NCBI GenBank assembly: GCA_030686995.1
Contig: CM060703.1
Span: forward strand, 120,076,861 to 120,140,860
Length of the DNA: 64,000 nt
DNA from: Artemisia argyi
Taxonomy: Eukaryota; Streptophyta; Magnoliopsida; Asterales; Asteraceae
Direction: 5' to 3'
Shown here: positions 55,129 to 64,000 of the stretch, one piece after another
Position numbering within the stretch: position 1 is the stretch's first letter
Layout of the letters: every line of letters begins with the position of its first letter
Program-made: the position numbers and the translations under genes
The notes under the pieces: model-generated
Seen by the model: the letters and a program-made list of their open reading frames with translations, nothing else
The model's database searches: none
Told to the model about the DNA's origin: nothing

Positions 55129-57591
55129 TATACCCTTACACTTGAGATTTGTTTGTCCTCAAGCAAATGCGCTTTTATTCTAGTCAAAAGACAAGTTAGA
55201 GGTCATTTAACACTAATATAAAAGTAATTACGACAAATAATCGTTCCACTAATGACCAATTAGACAAGCTCGGAGGTCATACACTAGCACCTCACAAATA
55301 GTGTTTAGATACTCACATCTCTCGGGTGTAATAAAGTAATATAACATTATGGAAATGGAAGATATCTCTCACTACCTGTCATAGCAAAATAGATTACCAT
55401 AGGCTTGGGAAAGGATCAAACCTCCACCACATGGCGTAAGCACCTAGGATAAACTATCAAAGAGGTCTTTTAAAGGGTTGTAACATTAGGTATATGGATA
55501 TGAATTACACGGTTTTGTTGGATAAAAGAAGTTTTACTGGTGGCGAGTTAACAATCTTGGTTAATTACATGTATAATATGGCGTTGCTAAGCCAAGACTA
55601 GACTCGACTTAAGCTAATAAATGAGAAATAACAAAAACATAAAATGAACATAGAACAAAAAGGGATGGTAGTCTGTATGTTTTTTCTCTTTTTTCCTTTT
55701 TCTATATATATATTTTTTTTTCTATTTTTTTTCCATTTTTTTTTTCATACACTCTTACCCTACCATCCAAAATAATACATCATAGGGATTGAAGATTCCC
55801 CTTACACTTGAATCTTTACATACTTTACATTTAACTAATGACTCGAATTAAGAAAATCAAAACGCTTGGAGCACTTTTAAGATTAACGTACATATGGGGG
55901 TAATATATGATGTTCTTCCCCATTACTCCATAAAATAAGTACTTACCCATGAGTCCCAATCGTCCCAAAACAATATGTATAAGGATATGACTCGACTTAG
56001 CAACCATGTAATCAATTAGAAAGTTAACTTAGGGTTTAACAAATAACAATAATGCACTAAAAATGAGCGCATACACGGAAGGCTAAGGCGATTTGGGTGT
56101 ACATTTAAGTGGGGTGTAACAAATTCTTCCTTTAAGTAAGATGCTTAAAGTTAGAAACGAAAAGATAGGCTCGGAGGGGTGTACTAGGGGTTTCGTGTAC
56201 TAAAAATGAGTACAACGCTAAGGGTGTGGGAAAAATTAGTTGACTTAACTAGCCAAGTAATATGACTTAAATGGTCAAATAATTATAATACGGGTTTAAC
56301 ACAAGGGTGATCCTAATGCCTCTTATCATGTAGTAAATCCTACCACACGAATGTAGTCTCACTACCGGTCTCGGGATGCATCACTAACGCAAGTTCTAGA
56401 ATCTAAATGCTAACGCTACACTCATAAGCACTAATAATGAATGCTTTTCCTATCAAATCTAAAAGCGAACCTCACATATTTGGGTGGAAAATTTTTCTGA
56501 ATATACGGTTATGTGCTAGTCATACAATCTCCTATCCATGAGACGCTTGCTATGGCTAAAGTTTCACTCCTAAATGTTGTAAAAAAATTTAAATTTGGCG
56601 CTAAAATTGCACTAACAAGTATTTCTCATAGTTTTATTACACATCTACCATTAAACAAAACAAACTCAAGCGAAAGTGCATATGTAAGGTATCATCTTTT
56701 TACCCTCCCCTTACACTTAAGATGAACATTGTCCCCAATGTTCAAGTAAATAATGTAAAAGTGAAAAAGTAAAGAGAATGAAATCAAATACTCCCCTGAT
56801 TCGCTCGGTATGGATTATAGGTTGGCCAGGTTAGATCTTCCTCCAAGAAAACGAACAATCAAAGCTTCCCTTCCAGAATATAAATCATCTCCTTGTCGAA
56901 CATAACCTGTAAATCCTGACAAAAATAGACAAGACAACCTCGCGTAAAATCGGCGGCATCCTATATAAGTTACTAAATCCTAGAAAACAAAGTAAGATAT
57001 AATGCTTGTGGAATGAAGTTTGCAGATTTCCTGGAGATTATAAAACTTAATAATTCACAAAAACCATAAGACTCCGTTAGAAAAACAAAACCGGTAAAAT
57101 TTCTAGATTTTTACTCCTGACGTCGTCAAGAGTAAACTCATGACACCGTCAGAATGGACCTGTAGAAATTCTTATGTTAAGTTTCCGGAAAATTTCTGGA
57201 AAAACTTGGTTCTACTTCCTGGAAAATCCTGCAAAACTTCATTATGACTCAATACAAGCATTTGACTCTAACAAATACGAATATACATGCTCACTTAAAA
57301 TTGTGGAGAATCATGATCGTGTGTTTCTTGAAAACATATTTGGGGTTTCCCCTTACACTTATCTTTTGCAAAAATACTTTTAGGTTGGAGTTAAGACTAG
57401 GCCAAACAACATAGTAAAGTATTTCCACTTTTTAGTTTAGAAACATGATCTACCAACAATAAAAATAAAGCATGCATACGGAAGCAAATAACAAACAAAT
57501 AAAATGAAAATCACACAAAGCATGGGTTGCATCCCAAGAAGCGCTTTTCTTTATTTACGAGTCTTGTAGCTAGACTCAAGGTCATGGGTTA
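55129..57591 (-). other. 3' spacer of element 2 with four purine tracts
   Basis: The four tracts found in element 3 are kept in the same order (plus-strand CCCTTACACTT at about 55133, 55798, 56706 and 57350). The GAACATT/AATGTTC inverted repeat is also kept (56728-56747). T-rich tract at 55680-55746. Confidence 0.8.
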
Positions 57592-59827
57592 CTACGTGAT
57601 TTCATCATTGGTTCCACTCTCTAGGTCGTCTTCTAAACCAGTTTTGTATTCCGGATCTAGTTGCAAGCACTCTTTGTAGAAACCAAGTATCCTATTTCTA
57701 ACATACTCTACTCCCCTACGTCTATCCTCCTCATTCCTATAATAAGCCGCTTGCTTGTGTTTCTTTTCGAAATTAGAGAGAAGGCGGTATTGCTCAATCT
57801 TGTAGGGCATTTGATAAGCAACGTCATCATTCTCTTTCTTGAATCTAACTATCCCTAAAGTCAGATCATAACTCATCCTAGTGGCCTCAATAAATGGTTT
57901 TCCGAATATTACTTGGCTTAGGCAAGCATCTATCACCGGACGAGTGTCCTCAACTATCATAAAATCGATCTCATAGGTGAGATTCCCTATAATCACATGC
58001 AATCCTTTCACTCTTCCCGCAAAATTACTTATCAGGTTCCTATTAGGCATCATCCTAAAATTAAGTTGCTTCTTCATCACCCAATTGTAATAAGTCCTAG
58101 TCATGATGTTCACGGGGGATCTAGGGTCGATGTAAGCTTTCCATATATGCATGTGCCCGATATTGCATGGGATGTTAATGTTAGAGGGGTCTCCCATTTT
58201 GATAAGGGGTCGCCAAAGATATATGTTCTCTCGGGACTATCGAATAAATCTTTATGGTTTCCCGTTCTTCCTTGGTTGGCAACTTATCAAAGTATTCTTC
58301 TATAGGCTCTACCTCCTCTAATTCCTCTCTACTATCAACCTCAACTTCCCTATTCTCATCCTTAGTCTCGGCTTCTATCCTAACTTCATTCTTGTCACTC
58401 TCTTCTATCTCCTTATCTATCGGCTTAATAGGGACAACATTAACAAAGTGGACCTGTTTAGATGATGAGGGATCCTTAATTTGGTTTTCCTTATTGGTGT
58501 CCCCAGTGTCCTTCCTAGGTGTGACTAATGCTTGGTTGTTGAGGGCTTTCAACAAGTTGTCAATCTTGTTGGTCATCTCCGTTTGTTGTTGGTTGAATTC
58601 GGTTTCAAACCTAGCTATGCGAGCCTCTTGAGATGCCATAAACTTTGACATCAATCCTTCAAGATTGTTGGTACTACCATAGTTGTTAGAAGGATTGTTG
58701 TTGAAAGTATGGTTGGATGGTGGACCGGTTGGTTGGTAACGGTTAGGTGGATTGGAGGAATTGGGTTGATTTTGTTTCCACCTAAGGTTTGGGTGATTTT
58801 TCCATGAGGGGTTGTATGAATCACCGTATGTGTTTGGCTCGGGCTTGAAAGTGTACCACTTATCTCCCGCTTCGTCGGTACGCGTGGATGCGTAGTCCGC
58901 AAAAGCTGTTCCAGGGAGTTCCACACAATCACGAGTGTCGTGGGGACCACTACATATTTCGCATGAAGAAGTGATTTTGTTCACTTGGCTTGAAGGCTTA
59001 GGAGCTTCGTAAGATTTCATGAGAAACTTGACTTGGTCCTCAAGTTCCATGATCCTACGGTCGGGAGTGCTAGAATTGTTCGAAGGCAAAGATAGTGCCT
59101 TGACCGTTTTGTTCAAGTCACGGGGATCGTTCCAACTTTCGTTGTCATAGAGAGCAAGATCTTCTATGAGTTCCCATGATTGTTCCGCACTAAGATCACG
59201 TAGCTTACCACCGGCCGATTGGTCAATGGCTCGCCTCGTGGAGATGTCGATATGGTCATAAAAAATTTGGACTTAGAGCCAAAGATCTATGCCATGATGA
59301 GGGACTTTTTGGAGTAATTCCTTGAAATGAGTCCATGCTTCATAAAGAGATTCATTTTGACGTTGTTGGAATATCAAGATGTCATTCCTAAGCTTAGTAG
59401 TTCTCCCCGGTGGGAAAAATTGAGCAAGGAAACGAGTGGTGAGATCATCCCATGTGGTGATGGATCCCGCGGGTAAACGCTCAAGCCATTGACTAGCTTG
59501 ATCCCGTAGAGAGAATTGGAATAGGCGTAAACGGGTTGTCTCTCTAGTTGCAACATCTAGGTCTATGGAATCTACGATTTTGAGGAAGTCCTTAAGATGT
59601 TGATTTGGATCTTCGGAACGAAGTCCATGGAATGCACATCCGCTTTGCACCAACCGGATGGTGTCGGATCGCAAGGGGGTCACATTGGCTCCGGTGAGCT
59701 CAATGGTATTTCGGTAGCCGTGGTGGCTAGGTCGGGAATACTCTCCTAAGGTTCGGGGCCTAAGGGGTTCTAGTGGTGGGTTTTGTTATGGTGGGATGAT
59801 GGGTTCAAAGATGTTACCACCTTCCAT
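57592..59827 (-). pseudogene. gag-protease-like polyprotein of element 2 (two stops, one frame change)
   Basis: Starts at ATG 59827 (MEGGNIFEPIIPP). The gag core spans about 59683-59273 (TIRLVQSGCAFHGLRSEDPN, QFSLRDQASQWLERLP, TRFLAQFFPPGRT), a CEICSGPHDTRDC half-knuckle lies at about 58956, followed by a Pro/Asn-rich and an acidic linker. The protease-like domain 58197-57592 (NIPCNIGHMHIWKAYIDPRS, SQVIFGKPF) is in the next frame, +1 relative to gag. In-frame stops at 59786-59788 and 59273-59275 break gag. It closely resembles Asteraceae proteins often labelled MAK10-like, which are really this retroelement ORF. The protease signature is D-P-R-S instead of D-[ST]-G. Confidence 0.85.
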
Positions 59828-59973
59828 GATGTCGGATGGTAAAGAGTTACGAACAAAAACACGAAGAAATAAGATAGACTAAAGAAGACCTAGAAATAAA
59901 AATAAAATCTTACTAGAAAGGAATCTAGCAAGTAGACCTAATAAAAAGAAATCCTAACCTAGACAATAACTAT

Positions 59974-59991
59974 TCCCCGGCAACGGCGCCA
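59974..59991 (-). other. Primer binding site (tRNA-Asp), element 2
   Basis: Plus strand TCCCCGGCAACGGCGCCA, identical to element 1. Six-base spacer to the LTR. Confidence 0.93.
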
Positions 59992-59997
59992 AAAACT

Positions 59998-61445
59998 TGA
60001 TGCGTGGGAATCGCAACAGGCTTTACCTCTCGAGGGATCTCGAGAAGCTTACAACCCCCACCAGGCAGTGTACCTGATCGTTGTAGTATAGTATAGTGAC
60101 AAGTACCGGGGGATTGATCGTTCAGCTTAGGAATAGTGTCGCTAGGATTAGAAAGCCTAAATACTAGTTCTAAAGGTGAGGGATGATTATTTTTGTGTTT
60201 TTATATTTTTTAGAAAGCAAATTAAAATCTCGGGTTTTGGAAGAGTGGGCGGAATTAGTTGCTATTCAACTAACCCAATACTAAGATGCAATCAAAATAA
60301 AATAATAAAAATGAAAATAAACTAATTAAACTAAAGTTGTGAGCAGTAATTGGAGAAAATGTGTTTACTTAGATTTCACTACTCCCTAGATATCTTTTAC
60401 ACGTTAATTACTTGTTATAATTGCATGGATGACAGATTGTATTTCTTAATACCATTCATGGGGTGGCACACATAACTCCCCAATTCTATGAGCTCTTATC
60501 TCCTCCTACACCATGCCCAGCACAACTATAGGGATTGTAAACAGTGGCTCATGCATTAAATACAACCAATAAAGACCTAGTGCGCCTCGGTTCATGTTTC
60601 TTAAGATGTTCAAGCATGTTACCATTTGGAGATCTGCCAGTTTTCTTAAGCCTAACATATAAATCATTCATCCAAGACAAGAATAAACAAGTAATCAACA
60701 CATAATCAATATCTAGGTTTCATTAGATCTAAGCAAACACAAAAGAGATATAGCCTAGCATGATAGAATTAAGACAAGAACAAGATATAGACAACCAACA
60801 CATAGACATATTGATTGAATTAGAAGAACACTTATCTTGATTAATCATGCAAGGTATCAAGGGGTTGGAACCCTTGAAAAACCTGTAAAGTTACACCAAA
60901 ATTATCTTTAGGGTTTCTCCCAAAACTCCTCTCTCAAATGTGAAAAACTAGAAAACTATATATAGGAAAATAGGGATGACGGCGTCAAGAACAAAGGTGT
61001 GACGCTGTCATCTCGCCGCCAAATACTTCCTCGGACGGCCTTGATCTACTTTTGACGCCGTCAAGGCCTAGGCCGTCACACTAATTACTCTTGATGCCCT
61101 GTGTGTGACGCCGTCATCAACTACAGATTTTAATTCTTGGGGTTTTGACGCCGTCAGGACAACTCTTGACGCCTTCATGAACTCTCGGATTTTATTATTG
61201 AGGTTTGACGCCGTCAGGAAATTACTCTTGACGCCGTCACCTACTGTTCCCAGCATGGAAAATTGAGACTTTGCCGTTTTCTTCACTTTTATGCTCCAAA
61301 AACGTCCAAAATGGCTTCTTTTCCAGAATTTACTCTCCAAGTACCTAAAATCACAAAAGGAACGATTTAGGGCAATATTTGATCAAATAAATTCGGATTC
61401 GGGCTTAAATGACCCCCTAAAAGTGGTTCATTTTTCGCCTTATCA
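59998..61445 (-). repeat. 5' LTR of element 2
   Basis: Complete copy. Promoter array of TGACG(C/G)CGTCA words at about 60976-61238 upstream of TATA on the minus strand. Confidence 0.92.
60078..60102 (+). other. tRNA-Asp 5'-arm segment in LTR of element 2
   Basis: TCGTTGTAGTATAGT at 60078-60092, then TATAGTGACAAGTA overlapping it. It lies 87 bases from the PBS, as in element 3. Confidence 0.7.
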
Positions 61446-63323
61446 CCTCCCGGTACTGGGCTTGCAATTCCTCTTACGTACCATTGAGTTAATTATGAGG
61501 TTTCTCACCGTTTTCGTTATACAAAACAATGTGTTTGGGTCATGCCCTTTGTGTGCGCATCTTACTCACATATATGTATGCGTTTGTAAAGTAAATATTG
61601 AAAACTTGTAATATTAAAAATGGTGAAGGTAGCTAGGCTTCACCCTTTTTTTTTTATTAAAATTGTTGAAATAATACAAATGATAAAGTATTCTTTTCAA
61701 ACATCTATGATGGACTCCACCAGAGTGGTCCTTCATAATCTATAACTAAAACATGTTTAGATCGTTGCTTTGCATTTGCGGATATGAATTTATGTCTTGT
61801 CTTGTTGTATCTTTTTCTTTGACTTGCATTTCTGCCTCTGGATATGCGTGCTTTGGACACTTCCAGTCTCGTCCGTAGTCTTCTTATGTTTTAGATTTTA
61901 CGGGTGTTAGTACCCCGTTTGTGTCTTGATGCTTTGCTCTTTGTAGTCCGAAGACTTGGTCTTTTTCTTGCTGATCTTGTGTAGCTTCCCTTTATGCCGT
62001 TCTATGAACAGGCGGTTTTAGTTTATCTGAGTGGGTTAAGACCAACGGTTGCTTTATAAGTTGGTGATTCGTTGCCATGATGTAGGAGATTTGGGTAGCT
62101 TTTTTGCTCTGCTCTTGGTTTTCCTTCCAACCGTTATCCTAGTCGTGAGCTTGCTCCTCTCATTATCCCTTGCAGCGTATGTATGAACTGAGGATTGGAA
62201 GTTCGTTGACTCCATCCTTGGTTGATTGATGTTGTGAGGTGAAGCTTCTTGATATCTGGATGTCCATTTTCATGATGGAGCATCCTTTGGTTATGCTTTG
62301 GTGTGCTTCCCTACAGACGTACGTGTATCCGCATTCTATCCCTCCCATTACTAGACCCCGATAACTTGTTCTTCCCCTTTATGCCTACCAGCCAGGTGGA
62401 CCGATGACCGTGTTTTGCTGCCAGTGACCAGGTGTTTAATGGGAATCCTAGCCCGGAGCTAGGCCATTTTCGTCTGCATGATCCCAATTATACATTTGGG
62501 TCTGTGGCACTTGGTTTCTTCTTTAGTTGGCGTTCATTCAGACTAGTCGGTGTGCACTTATGTGGGGGAAGGTGAGGCCTTTTCTTTGTGCAAGCGTGGT
62601 ACGATTGTTTCTGCACTGCTTAAGGGAAGAGATGGAGATCGATTCAATGAGGAACTTGGATGAATGGGATTTGAGGAGTCTTGTGGTTTGATGTTATTAG
62701 TCGTCATTTAAAAGCAACTAAGTTTTATTAGTAGTCATTTAAGAACGCATTTGGGTTCTGGAACCGCTTTTTATTTCTGATGTCGGTTGTCGACCTTAGC
62801 CTATGCCTTGGTTATCCATGAATTTGTGCATGAGATTCGTAATTATGTGATGTTCTGTTAGTGAATTACGATTGTTGCCTCTGGCTAGCGTTGTTATGTT
62901 ATAAGGGTTTGGTAACGCCTTAATCTTTTCTTTGGGAAATGCTTTGGGAATTTTGTATGTGATGGTGATTTTGATTTTTTGGATTGGTTGTTTCGCCTAT
63001 TGATGGTTATTTATAGCAGATGGATTTTGGAGTTTCTTCTTCCGAATTTATAGCGTGCAGGTGCGTTTGCAGGCTTTTTTAGCTAAGGTTTGTTAGGTCT
63101 AACGAAAAGTAAGCAGTGTCATCATTCTAAATCTCTAGGAAGGAGCGTGTATTTATGATTCCCAGATTTTCCCTGTTTGAACTGTCTTGCAACCTAGCTT
63201 TGGTCAGCGCTGACTTTTAATCTTTGCTGGTATCCTGCCGTTTCTGGCTTTGATAAGTTTGTGGATAATAGCTCGTTCCTTTATTTTTTTTAGAGGTTTG
63301 ACCACGTGATTTTTCTCTATGCT

Positions 63324-63330
<7 letters not shown>
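61446..63330. other. Non-coding interior of a decayed Tat-type element
   Basis: No pol motif or good ORF. Lies between the interruption by element 2 and the gag remnant. Composition is T/G-rich on the plus strand, like the spacer between an antisense ORF and gag. Confidence 0.4.

Positions 63331-63388
<58 letters not shown>
63331..63388. repeat. (CT)n microsatellite
   Basis: About 29 CT units just downstream (in the minus sense) of the gag remnant. Confidence 0.95.
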
Positions 63389-63391
<3 letters not shown>

Positions 63392-63438
63392 AACGAGGCC
63401 CCTGATCGTCCTTGTTTTTCGTGGAACGGAGGTCAGCT

Positions 63439-64000
63439 TTATCGCCTCATATTTCCAATGGCGGCTTCTCCCCGATTGAAGGTGATAGTTGCCCTTACCA
63501 ATTCGTCTATGGATTTTGGGGCATTACTCCTTATGTGCATAGCCAACCCTGGGTTGGATGTTTTGCGTACAAATTTCTCGATTTTTTCAATATCTGACAC
63601 TTTCTTCGCCTTTCTGCTTTCCGTCAGGAATCTTTTTGTGAAATCTTCTATTGATTCCTCGTTCCTTGTCTTGCACAACGGATTTTCTTGTCTTTTCCCT
63701 TGTGTCTTTCCATTTTTAGGAAGGCTTCTAAGAATTCGTCCTTTAGTTCCCAGTAACTGCTTACGGATTCTTGTGGAATGTTTTCAAACTAGATCCTGGT
63801 AGGTCGCGTAAGTGTGAAATGAAACATGCGGCATTGGGTAGCCACATCCCAGTTGTGCGCCCATGCTGCCATCTAAAACACCTTGACGTGGTCTTGAGGG
63901 TCCTTGCTTCCGTCATACAGTTGGACATTGTATGCCATACGATTCTTTTTTGGCAATCTTGCGTTGCGGATATCCTCCGTTAACGGGTCGCTTTCTTCAG
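63439..64000 (-). pseudogene. Tat/Ogre-type gag remnant (runs off right edge)
   Basis: Minus strand reads, from the edge inward, YDGSKDPQDHVKVF, AAWAHNWDVATQCRMFHFTL, YWELKDEFLEAFL, then the open 79-codon part with NEESIEDFTKRFLTESRKAK, NPGLAMHI and SIDELVRATITFNRGEAA. These are the standard blocks of Tat-lineage gag. At least two stops interrupt the first part (one after KVF, one before FENIPQES). The upstream half lies beyond the window. Confidence 0.75.

Larger units (their letters stand above)
54042..61445 (-). mobile_element. LTR retrotransposon, element 2 (gag plus protease-like, no pol)
   Basis: Minus-strand element of the same family as element 3. The right (5') LTR 59998-61445 is complete (1448 bp, TGAT...ATCA). 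The left (3') LTR 54042-55128 keeps 1087 bp and has lost its outer 361 bp. tRNA-Asp primer site at 59974-59991, purine tract at 55129-55143. The coding part 57592-59827 holds gag then a protease-like domain, broken by two stops and a frame change. No reverse transcriptase or integrase. The LTRs differ by about 20 positions over the shared 1087 bp, so it is older than element 3. No TSD can be checked because the left end is missing. Confidence 0.88.

Noticed and set aside
60078..60102. Functional tRNA-Asp gene
   Set aside because: Only the 5' arm matches; there is no anticodon stem, B box or 3' half, and the sequence is part of an LTR.

Overview
Plant nuclear DNA, almost entirely transposable elements. 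The AT-rich composition, several LTR families with tRNA-Asp or tRNA-Met primer sites, CACTA and hAT elements, tRNA-derived SINEs and spliced-gene remnants all point to a flowering plant. The gag and protease-like proteins at 57.6-59.8 kb, the copia gag at 29.1-30.5 kb and the transposase_28-like fragment at 53.3-54.0 kb resemble proteins I know from daisy-family (Asteraceae) genomes, so Asteraceae is my best guess. I found no intact ordinary host gene.

Layout. 1-1439: 3' end of a Ty1/copia element on the + strand (polyprotein C-terminus, polypurine tract (PPT), 3' LTR). 3907-16466: complete LTR element 1 (minus strand, 1.86-kb LTRs, perfect 5-bp target-site duplication GCACA, tRNA-Asp primer site (PBS), gag ORF, no pol), split by a nested putative solo LTR at 7378-10830. 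17.4-17.8 kb: small two-exon Lys/Glu-rich gene model. 18.2 kb: hAT MITE. 19.8-25.5 kb: decayed multi-exon RPA1-like gene (minus) whose upstream part is a run of symmetric phase-1 micro-exons. 26.2 kb: probable Helitron 3' terminus. 26.9 kb: SINE with a perfect 14-bp TSD. 27610-31668: young copia element with gag but no pol (TSD ATAAG). 31.7-34 kb: fragments of a NIN-like-protein (NLP) gene and unrecognised exons. 34406-38785: non-autonomous CACTA (TSD ATT) with about 417-bp internal tandem repeats and a nested hAT element. 41929-44709: small copia element (287-bp LTRs, TSD AGGTG). 44990-53215: (TA)n-associated TIR elements, one split by LTR element 3 (45955-52251, TSD TAGAT, protease-like ORF only). 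53.3-54.0 kb and 63.4-64.0 kb: decayed pieces of a Tat-type element. 54042-61445: LTR element 2 (minus), same family as element 3 but with a gag plus protease-like frame.

How it fits together. The four bounded LTR elements all lack reverse transcriptase and integrase, so any mobility would depend on enzymes from partner elements. What they keep is cis information. Elements 1, 2 and 3 each carry (a) a tRNA-Asp-complementary PBS, although the 3' half of element 3's site diverges; (b) a second stretch about 87-91 bases away on the LTR side that matches the tRNA-Asp 5' arm; (c) repeated PPT-like purine tracts, several preceded by stem-loops. Elements 2 and 3, and in its own way element 1, also carry family-specific short motif arrays near the promoter or leader. 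These cis arrays are the most interesting signals in the window.
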